DNA of 64,000 nucleotides from Elioraea tepidiphila DSM 17972 (GTDB lineage Bacteria > Pseudomonadota > Alphaproteobacteria > Acetobacterales > Acetobacteraceae): assembly GCF_000378465.1 (NCBI RefSeq), contig NZ_KB899929.1, positions 31,276 through 95,275 of the forward strand, read 5' to 3'. Within the stretch, counting starts at the first letter, position 1; every line of letters starts with the position of its first letter. Below, in pieces: positions 54,832-63,726 of the stretch. A program made the translations under genes and the position numbers. Below the pieces are notes generated by a model. It had not been told where the DNA came from. It worked only from the letters and a program-made list of their open reading frames with translations, and searched no databases.

Positions 54832-57800
54832 ATGGCCGTCGCCTATGCCGAACTTCAGGCGCTCTCGAACTTCTCCTTCCTCGAAGGGGCGAGCCACGCC
54901 GACGAACTGGTGCTCACCGCACGCGCGCTCGGGCTTGCCGCGCTCGCGATCACCGACCGCAACTCGGTCGCCGGACTGGTGCGCGCGCACGTCGCAGCGA
55001 AGGCGCAGGGCCTGCGCGTCCTGCCCGCCGCTCGGCTCGATCTCGAGGATGGCACGTCGTTCCTCTGCTACCCGACCGATCGCGCTGCCTGGGGCCGGCT
55101 CTGTCGGCTGATCTCGCTCGGCCGGCAGCGCGCGCCCAAGGGCGAGTGCCGGATCGGCCGTGCGGATCTGCTGGCGCACGCGGAGGGGCAGGTGCTGGTC
55201 GCGCTGCCGCCCGAAAGCGACCCCGGAACATTTAATGAACGATTGCGTGCCGATGCCGCCTCCCTCGCCGGCCGCACGACCCTGCCGCTGCATCTCGGCG
55301 CGAGCGTGCGGTATCGCGGCAACGACCAGCGCCGGCTCGACGATCTCTCCGCATTGGCCGCCGCCTGCGGCACGCCGCTCGTCGCGCTCGGCGATGTGCG
55401 TTTCCATGCGCCCGCGCGCCGCCCGCTTGCCGATGTGCTGAGCGCGATCCGGCTGCGCTGCACCGTCGATGCGCTTGGGCGCGCGGCGGAGGCGAACGCC
55501 GAGCGTCATCTCAAGGCGCCGGAGGAGGTCGCGCGCCTGTTCCGGCGCCATCCGGAGGCGGTTGCGCGCACGCTCGACATCGTCCGCGCTTGCTCCTTCT
55601 CGTTCGACGAGCTGCGCTACGAGTATCCCGAGGAGATCGCCGAGCCCGGCCAGACACCGCAGCAGACGCTGATCGCGCGCACGTGGGAAGGGGCGGCGGA
55701 ACGCTGGCCAGGCGGCGTGCCGACGGAGGTGCGGGCACGCATCGAGCACGAGCTCGCGTTGATCGAGCGTCTGGACTACGCGCCCTATTTCCTCACCGTG
55801 CACGAGATCGTCGGTTTCGCCCGCGAGCGGGAGATCCTCTGCCAAGGTCGCGGCTCGGCCGCCAACTCGGCGGTGTGCTACGCGCTCGGCATCACCGCGG
55901 TCGATCCGGCGAGGCACGACCTGCTGTTCGAGCGCTTCGTTTCGGCCGCGCGCAACGAGCCGCCCGACATCGACGTCGATTTCGAGCACGAACGGCGCGA
56001 GGAGGTGATCCAGTGGATCTACGCGCGCTACGGGCGCGAACGCGCCGCCTTGGCTGCCACCGTGATCCACTGGCGCCATCGCATGGCGATCCGCGAGGTC
56101 GGGCGCGCGATGGGGCTGTCCGAGGACGTCACCGCGCGCATTGCCAAGGAAGCCTGGGGCCCCGGACGCGAGGGAACGCCTGCCGATCACGTCGAGGCGC
56201 TGGGGCTCGACCGCACGGACGATCGGCTCATGACGACACTCGCGCTCGCCGAGGAGCTGGTCGGTTTCCCGCGCCATCTCTCCCAGCATGTCGGCGGGTT
56301 CGTGATCACGCGCGGCCCGCTGGTCGAGCTCTGCCCGGTCGCCAATGCAGCGATGGCGGACCGCACGACGATCGAGTGGGACAAGGACGACATCGACGCG
56401 CTGGGCATCCTCAAGGTCGATGTGCTGGCGCTCGGGATGCTCACCTGCATCCGCAAGGCGTTCGACCTGATCGCCGCGCATCACGGCCGTCGCTACACGC
56501 TCGCGGCCGTGCCGCCCGAGGACCAGTCCGTCTATGCGATGCTTTCGCGCGCCGACTCGCTTGGCGTGTTCCAGGTCGAGAGCCGGGCGCAGATGGCGAT
56601 GCTGCCGCGGCTGAAGCCCGCCACGTTCTACGACCTGGTGATCGAGGTCGCGATCGTCCGCCCGGGTCCGATCCAGGGCGACATGGTGCATCCGTATCTG
56701 CGGCGACGGAACGGCGAGGAGGCGGTGACCTTTCCCTCGCCCGAGCTGGAGGCGGTGCTCGGCCGGACGCTCGGCGTGCCGCTGTTCCAGGAGCAGGCGA
56801 TGAAGATCGCGATCGTCGCCGCCGGGTTCACGCCCGACGAGGCCGACCGGCTGCGCCGCGCGATGGCGACGTTCCGCAATGTCGGCACGATCCACACCTT
56901 CCGCGACAAGCTGATCGAGGGCATGGCCGCGCGCGGCTACGACCGCGACTTCGCCGAGCGCTGCTTCAAGCAGATCGAGGGCTTCGGCACCTATGGCTTC
57001 CCCGAGAGCCATGCCGCGTCCTTCGCGCTGCTGGTCTATGTCTCGGCCTGGATCAAATGCCATTACCCGACGGTGTTCGCGGCCGCACTGCTGAACAGCC
57101 AGCCCATGGGGTTCTACGCGCCGGCGCAGATCGTGCGCGATGCGCGCAACCATGGCGTGGTGGTGCGGCCGCCGGACGTGAACGCGAGCCTGTGGGACTG
57201 CACATTGGAACCCTGCGCCGAGAGCGCGGGTGGGGTCGCGCTGCGGCTCGGCCTGCGCGAGGTGTCGGGGCTGAAGGAGGCCGAGGCGCAGGCACTCGTC
57301 GCGGCGCGTGCCGCCGGCAATGCGCGCCCCTTCGACAGCGTCGAGGAACTGGCACGGCGTACGCGGCTCGACCGCGCGCCGATCGAACGGCTCGCCGCGG
57401 CGGACGGCTTCGCCTCGCTCGGGCTGTCGCGTCGCGAGGCGCTGTGGCAGGCGCGTGCGATCGCGCCGCCCACGCCGCTGCTGGCCGGGGCCGAGGGCGA
57501 TCTGTTCGCCGAACCTGCGCCTCGCCTGCCGGCGATGACCCTGGGCGAGCAGGTGGTCGCCGACTACGCCACGGTCGCGCTGTCGCTGAAGGCGCATCCC
57601 CTGGCGCTGCTGCGGCCTGAGCTGACGGCGCTGCGCTGCGCCGACACGCGCGCGCTGCTCGCGGCGCGACCGGGATCGCGCGTGCGCCTGGCCGGGCTCG
57701 TGCTGGTGCGTCAGCGCCCCGGCAGCGCCAAGGGCGTGGTGTTCGTCACCCTCGAGGACGAGCACGGCCATGCCAACCTGGTGGTGATGCCGGACGTGCT

Positions 57801-58104
57801 GCGGCGCGACCGCGCCGCGATCCTGGGCGCGCGGCTGATGGTGGTGGAGGGCGTGATCGAGCGGCAGGACTACGGGGCGGCGCCGATCATCCACATCCGC
57901 GCGCGGCGGATCGAGAACCGCACGACGCTGCTCGCCACGCTGCACGAGACGGGGGACGACGAGACGACCTGGGACGGCGCGATGGCGCGCGCCGACGAGG
58001 TGCGACGTCCGGCGCACAACGATCCGCGCGTCACGCCACCGAAACGGCCGCGCCTCGGTCCGGCGCCGGGCCGTTTCCTGCCCGGCAGCCGCGACTTCCA
58101 CTGA
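54832..58104 (+). CDS. dnaE2: Error-prone DNA polymerase III alpha subunit (ImuC/DnaE2)
   Basis: A 1090-residue C-family polymerase of the translesion type. The start reads YAELQALSNFSFLEGASH where DnaE1 has a His-x-His PHP motif, so the metal-dependent proofreading site is degenerate as usual in DnaE2. Catalytic Asp residues sit in PPDIDVDFEHERREEV; the finger region QEQAMKIAIVAAGFTPDEADRLRRAMATF and FPESHAASFALLVY follow, then an OB-fold near the end. In most genomes it follows imuA and imuB, but those are not here; it instead abuts moeA. The ATG at 54832 is preferred because upstream sequence belongs to moeA. Confidence 0.95.
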   Translation: MAVAYAELQALSNFSFLEGASHADELVLTARALGLAALAITDRNSVAGLVRAHVAAKAQGLRVLPAARLDLEDGTSFLCYPTDRAAWGRLCRLISLGRQRAPKGECRIGRADLLAHAEGQVLVALPPESDPGTFNERLRADAASLAGRTTLPLHLGASVRYRGNDQRRLDDLSALAAACGTPLVALGDVRFHAPARRPLADVLSAIRLRCTVDALGRAAEANAERHLKAPEEVARLFRRHPEAVARTLDIVRACSFSFDELRYEYPEEIAEPGQTPQQTLIARTWEGAAERWPGGVPTEVRARIEHELALIERLDYAPYFLTVHEIVGFAREREILCQGRGSAANSAVCYALGITAVDPARHDLLFERFVSAARNEPPDIDVDFEHERREEVIQWIYARYGRERAALAATVIHWRHRMAIREVGRAMGLSEDVTARIAKEAWGPGREGTPADHVEALGLDRTDDRLMTTLALAEELVGFPRHLSQHVGGFVITRGPLVELCPVANAAMADRTTIEWDKDDIDALGILKVDVLALGMLTCIRKAFDLIAAHHGRRYTLAAVPPEDQSVYAMLSRADSLGVFQVESRAQMAMLPRLKPATFYDLVIEVAIVRPGPIQGDMVHPYLRRRNGEEAVTFPSPELEAVLGRTLGVPLFQEQAMKIAIVAAGFTPDEADRLRRAMATFRNVGTIHTFRDKLIEGMAARGYDRDFAERCFKQIEGFGTYGFPESHAASFALLVYVSAWIKCHYPTVFAAALLNSQPMGFYAPAQIVRDARNHGVVVRPPDVNASLWDCTLEPCAESAGGVALRLGLREVSGLKEAEAQALVAARAAGNARPFDSVEELARRTRLDRAPIERLAAADGFASLGLSRREALWQARAIAPPTPLLAGAEGDLFAEPAPRLPAMTLGEQVVADYATVALSLKAHPLALLRPELTALRCADTRALLAARPGSRVRLAGLVLVRQRPGSAKGVVFVTLEDEHGHANLVVMPDVLRRDRAAILGARLMVVEGVIERQDYGAAPIIHIRARRIENRTTLLATLHETGDDETTWDGAMARADEVRRPAHNDPRVTPPKRPRLGPAPGRFLPGSRDFH

Positions 58105-58113
58105 CCTTCGCGT

Positions 58114-61100
58114 TCAGGCGATGGTCATCAGGCTGGCATTGCCGCCCGCCGCGGCCGTATTCGTGCTGACGGCCCGCTCCGCCATCAGCAGACACGCCAG
58201 ATCGTCATCGCCGACCGCCCCGACGGAGGCGGGACTGATCACGAAGACCGGCCGGACCGGCCCGTCGAGCGCGGCGACCTCGCGCGCGAACGCGCGCAGC
58301 GTGTCTGCCTCGCCCTCGACCAGCACCGCCGCGCAGGACGCCGCGTCGGCACGCTCCACGATCGTGACGTGTCGGCGCACGGTCTCGGGAAACCGGTCGA
58401 GCAGCGCGCGGTGCCCGGGTGCGAAGACATGGGCACGGTTGCCCGTCGCCAGCACCGCGCCGATCTGCGCGAGCAGTCCGAATGCGCTTGCCGCCAAGCA
58501 GAGCACGTTCCCGCGCGGGTGCAGCCGGTAGACGTTGCTCTCGCCGACCGGTCCCGGCAGCTCAAGCCGCAGGCCGAGACGCGAGGCGCGTGCGTAGTGA
58601 CGGCAACGCGCGGCGGCGTCCCCATGGCTCCCGCCCTCCAGCCAGGCGATCCACTCGGCCGTGATGTCCGGCGGGGCTCCCGCCGGCAGCGCCGGTTCCG
58701 GCGGTCGCGCCGCGAGCAGGCGGCGCAGATAGAGCGGGCCGCCGGCCTTCGGCCCGGTGCCGGACAGACCATGCCCGCCGAAGGGCTGCACGCCCACGAC
58801 GGCGCCGATGATCGTGCGGTTGACGTAGATGTTGCCGGCATGGATGCGGTCGGTCGCGCGTGCGATCGTCTCGTCGATGCGCGAATGCACGCCGAAGGTG
58901 AGCCCGTAGCCGGTCGCGTTGATGCGGTCGATCAGGGCGTCGAGCTCGTCGCGCGCGAACCGCACCACATGCAGCACCGGGCCGAACACCTCGCGGCCGA
59001 GTTCGCCGATGTCATCGAGCTCGATCAGGGTCGGCGCGACGAAGCTGCCCTCGCGGCAGGCCTCCGGCAGGTCGAGCGCATGCACGCGATGCCCCTTGGC
59101 CCGCATCGCGGCGACATGGGCGAGGATCGTCGCGCGCGCCTCGTCGGTGATCACCGGCCCGATATCGGTGGAGAGGCGGTCCGGGTTGCCGATGGCGAGC
59201 TCCGCCATCGCGCCCTTCAGCATCGCGAGCACGCGCTCGGCGATGTCGTCCTGCAGGCAGAGCACGCGCAGCGCCGAGCAGCGCTGCCCCGCGCTGTCGA
59301 AGGCGGAGGCGATCACGTCGGCCACCACCTGCTCGGGCAGGGCGGAGCTGTCGACGATCATCGCGTTCTGCCCGCCGGTCTCGGCGATCAGCGGCACGGG
59401 CCGGCCGTCGGGGTTCAGCCGCTCCGCGAGCGTGCGGTTGATCAGCCGCGCGACCTCGGTCGAGCCGGTGAACATCACGCCGCGCACGCGCGGATCAGAG
59501 ACCAGCGCCGCGCCGACCCTGCCGTCGCCCGGCAAGAGCTGCACCGCGCCGGCCGGCACCCCCGCCTCGTGCAGCAGGCCGACCGCGAGGGAGGCGATCA
59601 GCGGCGTCTCCTCGGCGGGCTTGGCCAGCACCACGTTGCCGGCCGCGAGCGCGGCGGCCACCTGGCCGGTGAAGATCGCGAGCGGGAAGTTCCACGGGCT
59701 GATGCAGGCGATCGGACCGAGCGGGCGGTGTGTGGCGGTGTCGAAGCCGTCGCGCACGGCAGCGGCGTAGTAGCGCAGGAAATCCACCGCCTCGCGCACC
59801 TCGCCCACCGCGTTCGGCAGCGTCTTGCCGGCCTCGCGCACGATCGGGCCGATCAGGTCGTCGATACGCGCTTCCATCCGCTCGGCGGCCGCCAGCAGCA
59901 GGGCCGCGCGCTGCGCCGGCGGCGTCGCCTGCCATCCGGGCTGCGCCGCCTCGGCCACGTTGAGCGCCGCCGCGATGGCGACGTCGGTCGCATCCTCGCA
60001 GGTCCCGACGATGTCGGAGCGGTTGGCGGGGTTGCGCAGCTCGCGGCAAGGTCCCGATGCCGGTGACCCGGCACCGAGCAAAGGCCTCGCGTGCAGCCGC
60101 GTCGCGGTGCAGCGGATCAGCGTGTCGGCGAGGGCGGCGAGGCGCCGCTCGTCCGTCAGATCGAGCCCGGCGCTGTTCGCGCGATCGCGGAACAGCGCGC
60201 GCGGCAGCGCGATGCGCGGATGCGGCGCGCCCACCGGCACGATCTTCGCCGCCTCGGCAGCCGGATCGGCGATCAGCCCCTCCACCGGCACCGAGGCATC
60301 GCCGATTCTGTTGACGAAGCTCGAATTGGCGCCGTTCTCCAGCAGGCGCCGCACGAGATAGGGCAGCAGCGTCTCGTGCGTGCCGACCGGGGCGTAGATG
60401 CGGCAGGGCCGGTCGAGCCGGTCCGCCCCCACGACCTCCTCGTAGAGCGGCTCGCCCATGCCGTGGAGGCACTGGAACTCGTAGTCGCCGAGCCGGAACG
60501 CAGAGCCCGCCATCGCGAGGATGCTCGCCAGCGTCTGGGCGTTATGGGTGGCGAATTGCGGGAACACGCTCTCGCGCGCGTCGAGCAGCTTGCGCGCGCA
60601 GGCGAGGTAGCTGACATCGGTGTGGATCTTGCGCGTGAAGACCGGGAAATCCGCCTGCCCGTCCACCTGCGCGCGCTTGATCTCGCTGTCCCAGTAGGCG
60701 CCCTTCACCAGCCGGATCATCAGCCGGTGGCCGGAGCGCCGGGCGAGATCGAGCAGCCAGTCGATCACGAAGGGCGCGCGCTTCTGGTAGGCCTGCACGA
60801 CGAAGCCGAGCCCCTGCCAGCCCGCGAGATCGGGCGCGAGGGCGAGCGCCTCGAACAGGTCGAGGGAGAGGTCGAGCCGCTCCGCCTCCTCCGCGTCGAT
60901 GTTCAGGCCGATGTCGTGGCGCTGCGCGAGCCGCGCGAGATCGTGCAGCCGCGGCAGCAGCTCCGCCATCACGCGGCCGCGCTGGCTGCGGCTGTAGCGC
61001 GGGTGCAGCGCGGAGAGCTTGATCGAGATGCCCGGACCGGCATAGGGGCCGCGCCCTGCGGACTCCTTCCCGATCGCGTGGATCGCGGCCTCGTAGCTCT

Positions 61101-61797
61101 GCCGATACGCCGCCGCATCGGCTGCCGTGAGCGCGGCCTCGCCCAGCATGTCGTAGGAGTGCGTGAAGCCGCGCTCGACCAGCGCGCGGCTGTTTCCGAT
61201 CGCCTCCTCGATGGTCTGGCCGGTGACGAACTGCTCGCCCAGCATGCGCATCGCGACATCGACGCCCATGCGGATCACCGGCTCGCCGCCGCGCAGGATC
61301 AGCCGCGTCAGCGCGCCCGCGAGCCCGGACTCGCTGCGCGTCGCCGTCAGCCGGCCGGTGATCAGCAGCCCCCAGGTCGCGGCGTTGACGAAGAGCGAGG
61401 GCGAATGGCCGAGATGCGCGCGCCAGTCGCCGGTCGCGATCTTGTCGCGGATCAGCGCGTCGCGGGTCGGCGCGTCGGGAATCCGCAGGAGCGCCTCGGC
61501 GAGGCACATCAGCGCAACGCCCTCCTGCGAGGAGAGCGCGAATTCCTGCATCAGCGCCTCGACCGTGCCGCGCCTGCCCTTCGCGCGCAGCGCCTCGACC
61601 AGCGCGCGGGCGGTACGCTGAACCTCCGCCTGCTGATCAGGCGCGAGCGTTGCCGCCTCGATCAACGGCGGCAGGCACTCGGGCTCGGCGCGGCGACAGG
61701 CGGCGGCGATGCGCGCGCGCAGCGGCGAGAGGCGCTGCACCGACCGCGCGAAGTCCCGGAACGGCTGGGGCGTGTCGAGCAGGACGGGTACGGACAC
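58114..61797 (-). CDS. putA: Bifunctional proline dehydrogenase / glutamate-semialdehyde dehydrogenase
   Basis: A 1227-residue PutA that oxidises proline to glutamate in two steps. The PRODH barrel covers about residues 170-500 (GEQFVTGQTIEEAI, ISIKLSALHPRYSRSQ, RLVKGAYWDSEIKRAQ, YAPVGTHETLLPYLVRRLLENGANSSFVN), and the aldehyde dehydrogenase about 570-1040 with AETGGQNAMIVDSS and the nucleophile Cys in DSAGQRCSALR. It lacks the N-terminal ribbon-helix-helix of E. coli PutA, so it does not autoregulate by DNA binding. A ~150-residue C-terminal domain follows. AAGGAGAT precedes the ATG. Converges with dnaE2 after 9 bases. Confidence 0.96.
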   Translation of the reverse strand: MSVPVLLDTPQPFRDFARSVQRLSPLRARIAAACRRAEPECLPPLIEAATLAPDQQAEVQRTARALVEALRAKGRRGTVEALMQEFALSSQEGVALMCLAEALLRIPDAPTRDALIRDKIATGDWRAHLGHSPSLFVNAATWGLLITGRLTATRSESGLAGALTRLILRGGEPVIRMGVDVAMRMLGEQFVTGQTIEEAIGNSRALVERGFTHSYDMLGEAALTAADAAAYRQSYEAAIHAIGKESAGRGPYAGPGISIKLSALHPRYSRSQRGRVMAELLPRLHDLARLAQRHDIGLNIDAEEAERLDLSLDLFEALALAPDLAGWQGLGFVVQAYQKRAPFVIDWLLDLARRSGHRLMIRLVKGAYWDSEIKRAQVDGQADFPVFTRKIHTDVSYLACARKLLDARESVFPQFATHNAQTLASILAMAGSAFRLGDYEFQCLHGMGEPLYEEVVGADRLDRPCRIYAPVGTHETLLPYLVRRLLENGANSSFVNRIGDASVPVEGLIADPAAEAAKIVPVGAPHPRIALPRALFRDRANSAGLDLTDERRLAALADTLIRCTATRLHARPLLGAGSPASGPCRELRNPANRSDIVGTCEDATDVAIAAALNVAEAAQPGWQATPPAQRAALLLAAAERMEARIDDLIGPIVREAGKTLPNAVGEVREAVDFLRYYAAAVRDGFDTATHRPLGPIACISPWNFPLAIFTGQVAAALAAGNVVLAKPAEETPLIASLAVGLLHEAGVPAGAVQLLPGDGRVGAALVSDPRVRGVMFTGSTEVARLINRTLAERLNPDGRPVPLIAETGGQNAMIVDSSALPEQVVADVIASAFDSAGQRCSALRVLCLQDDIAERVLAMLKGAMAELAIGNPDRLSTDIGPVITDEARATILAHVAAMRAKGHRVHALDLPEACREGSFVAPTLIELDDIGELGREVFGPVLHVVRFARDELDALIDRINATGYGLTFGVHSRIDETIARATDRIHAGNIYVNRTIIGAVVGVQPFGGHGLSGTGPKAGGPLYLRRLLAARPPEPALPAGAPPDITAEWIAWLEGGSHGDAAARCRHYARASRLGLRLELPGPVGESNVYRLHPRGNVLCLAASAFGLLAQIGAVLATGNRAHVFAPGHRALLDRFPETVRRHVTIVERADAASCAAVLVEGEADTLRAFAREVAALDGPVRPVFVISPASVGAVGDDDLACLLMAERAVSTNTAAAGGNASLMTIA

Positions 61798-61839
61798 GGG
61801 ATCTCCTTGCGACGCGGTGTGCCCGGTCTGATGTCCAGT

Positions 61840-62178
61840 CTATCCCGATCGTGCCGCGCAGGTGATGCAGGTCGGCACCGCGGGGTCGAGCTCCAGGCGC
61901 TTCGGCGCGATCGTCCCGCCGCAGATCACGCACTCGCCATAGGTGCCCTCGTCGAGCCTCTTCAGCGCGGCGTCGATGCGGGCGATCTGCTGGCGCCTGC
62001 GCTCCTCGGTCGCGAGCGCCATGGCCTGCACCTGGAGCGAGTCCATGCGCGACAGCCGCCCGACGCTCTGCTGATCGACATCCACCGGCGCGCGCAGCTC
62101 GGCCGCGCCCTGGCTCATCTGCTCGAGGAGCGCGCGCTCGGCCTTGAGCCGCGTCCGGATCGCCTCCCTGTCCTGCAT
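61840..62178 (-). CDS. TraR/DksA-type zinc finger protein
   Basis: A 112-residue protein with the DksA/TraR layout: a coiled-coil-forming helix pair (residues ~5-75) and a C-terminal C4 zinc finger with Cys83, Cys86, Cys104 and Cys107 in GECVICGG and PTCITC. Members bind the secondary channel of RNA polymerase and alter transcription; full DksA has a longer N-terminus and different tip residues, so this is probably a paralogue. It is 42 bases upstream of putA on the same strand and could be co-transcribed. Confidence 0.88.
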   Translation of the reverse strand: MQDREAIRTRLKAERALLEQMSQGAAELRAPVDVDQQSVGRLSRMDSLQVQAMALATEERRRQQIARIDAALKRLDEGTYGECVICGGTIAPKRLELDPAVPTCITCAARSG

Positions 62179-62263
62179 GGCTCGGCCTCCCGACCGACAG
62201 ATTGACCCGATCCCGTCGCCTCGTCACTCTCCGCCGCCATCCGTCCCCAACGAGGAAGCACCG

Positions 62264-63334
62264 ATGCCCGACCGCAGCTATCGCCTGGCCGTGATCCCCG
62301 GGGACGGGATCGGCAAGGAAGTCGTGCCGGAGGGATTGCGCGTGCTCGACGCCGCGGCCCGGCGCTTCGGCTTCGGCCTCACCCTCGCCGAGTACGACTG
62401 GTCCTGCGAAACATACCAGAAGACCGGGCGGATGATGCCCGAAGACGGTCTCGACCGGCTGCGCGAGAGCGATGCGATCTTCCTCGGCGCGGTCGGCTGG
62501 CCGGGCGTGCCGGACCACGTCTCGCTCTGGGGGCTCTTGATCCCGATCCGGCGCGGCTTCGACCAGTACGTGAACATGCGCCCGTGCAAGCTGATGCCGG
62601 GTGCGAGGACGCCGCTCGCCAATCGCGGCCCCGAGGACATCGACTTCGTCGTCGTGCGCGAGAACACCGAGGGCGAGTACTCGTCGCAGGGCGGGCGGAT
62701 GTTCGAGGGCACCGAGCGCGAGTTCGTGATGCAGGAGAGCGTGTTCACCCGCGTCGGCGTGGACCGCATCCTGCGCTACGCGTTCGACCTCGCCCGCGCG
62801 CGGCCGAAGAAGCACCTGACGAGCGCGACCAAGTCGAACGGCATCACCTTCACCATGCCCTACTGGGACGAGCGCTTCGCCGCGATCGGCAAGGACTACC
62901 CCGATGTGCGTCAGGACCAGTACCACATCGACATCCTGTGCGCGCATTTCGTCCAGCACCCGGACTGGTTCGACGTGGTGGTCGGCTCGAACCTGTTCGG
63001 CGACATCCTCTCCGATCTCGGCCCCGCCGTCGCCGGGTCGATCGGTATCGCACCCTCGGCGAACATCGATCCGGAGAAGCGCTATCCCTCGATGTTCGAG
63101 CCGGTGCACGGCTCGGCGCCGGACATCGCCGGCAAGGGGATCGCCAATCCCGTCGGGCAGATCTGGTCGGGCGCGATGATGCTCGAGCATCTCGGCGAGA
63201 CCGCCGCGGCAGCGGCGATCGTGGCGGCGATCGAGACCGTGCTCGAGCGCGGCCCGCGCACGCGCGACATGGGCGGCCAGGCCGGCACGGTCGATGTCGG
63301 ACGCGCGATCGCCGAGGTCGTCGCGGCGGGCTGA
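62264..63334 (+). CDS. Tartrate dehydrogenase/decarboxylase-like isocitrate-isopropylmalate dehydrogenase family enzyme
   Basis: A 356-residue beta-decarboxylating dehydrogenase. The N-terminus is YRLAVIPGDGIGKEVVPEGLRVLD; the substrate/metal region shows YVNMRPCKLMPG, RENTEGEYSSQGG, LTSATKSNGI and GSNLFGDILSDLGPAVAGSIG. The whole is closest to tartrate dehydrogenase (TtuC, YeaU/DmlA), which also oxidises D-malate; 3-isopropylmalate dehydrogenase is less likely given ENTEGEYS. An AGGAAG site lies 7 bases before the ATG. It diverges from the TraR/DksA-like gene across 85 bases. Confidence 0.9.
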   Translation: MPDRSYRLAVIPGDGIGKEVVPEGLRVLDAAARRFGFGLTLAEYDWSCETYQKTGRMMPEDGLDRLRESDAIFLGAVGWPGVPDHVSLWGLLIPIRRGFDQYVNMRPCKLMPGARTPLANRGPEDIDFVVVRENTEGEYSSQGGRMFEGTEREFVMQESVFTRVGVDRILRYAFDLARARPKKHLTSATKSNGITFTMPYWDERFAAIGKDYPDVRQDQYHIDILCAHFVQHPDWFDVVVGSNLFGDILSDLGPAVAGSIGIAPSANIDPEKRYPSMFEPVHGSAPDIAGKGIANPVGQIWSGAMMLEHLGETAAAAAIVAAIETVLERGPRTRDMGGQAGTVDVGRAIAEVVAAG

Positions 63335-63354
63335 CACGCTCCGGTGTCGCCCGC

Positions 63355-63384
63355 TTGAAGAGGAACAGATTGGTCCGGTATAAC
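63355..63384 (+). promoter_or_regulatory. Sigma-70-like promoter for small ORF
   Basis: TTGAAG at 63355-63360 and TATAAC at 63379-63384 are separated by 18 bases, one of the better promoter matches in the window. Transcription would begin near 63391, just before the inverted repeat at 63395. Confidence 0.6.
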
Positions 63385-63394
63385 TTGGGGTACC

Positions 63395-63415
63395 AGTTGC
63401 GAGTGAGTCGCAACT
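63395..63415. repeat. 8-bp inverted repeat near the transcription start of the small ORF
   Basis: AGTTGCGA at 63395-63402, a 5-base loop GTGAG, and TCGCAACT at 63408-63415. It lies right after the predicted start site and 17 bases ahead of the ATG, so it may be an operator or a 5' UTR hairpin. Confidence 0.6.
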
Positions 63416-63432
63416 GACGCCGGAGACCTCGG

Positions 63433-63672
63433 ATGGGCCGCGACTTCAGCCACATTGCCCGCCGCTGCGAACGCGCCGTCGTGTCGGCGTATCGCGAGTT
63501 GCGCGCGCACGGGGCGGCCGACCCCGAGGCGTTCCGCGCCTGCACCACGCTCTACCGCATCCACCATCCGGAGGCCTCGGTGAGCGAGGCGCGGCTGCTG
63601 GTGGCCGAGTGGATCGATCACCATGTCGTGCGCGGCAGCACCGCGGCGACTCCGGGATGCGCCTGCGACTGA
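63433..63672 (+). CDS. Small hypothetical protein, unknown function
   Basis: A 79-residue soluble protein, helical in appearance: MGRDFSHIARRCERAVVSAYRELRAHG, then EAFRACTTLYRIHHPEASVSEARLLVAEWIDHHV and a C-terminus ending CACD. No signal peptide or membrane segment is seen. I do not recognise a family. GGAGACC precedes the ATG, a sigma-70-like promoter and an inverted repeat lie upstream, and a weak GCCGGC stem follows at 63683-63697. The dense His/Cys content (HH, CxC) might bind metal, but that is speculation. Confidence 0.7.
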   Translation: MGRDFSHIARRCERAVVSAYRELRAHGAADPEAFRACTTLYRIHHPEASVSEARLLVAEWIDHHVVRGSTAATPGCACD

Positions 63673-63726
63673 CGCCTGCCCGGCCGGCGGTGCCGGCACG
63701 TCCGGTTCTGGCGTTGCCCTCGTCTA

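Noticed and set aside
54430..58101. A 1223-codon minus-strand frame across dnaE2
   Set aside because: Antisense shadow of the polymerase gene with no recognisable domain.
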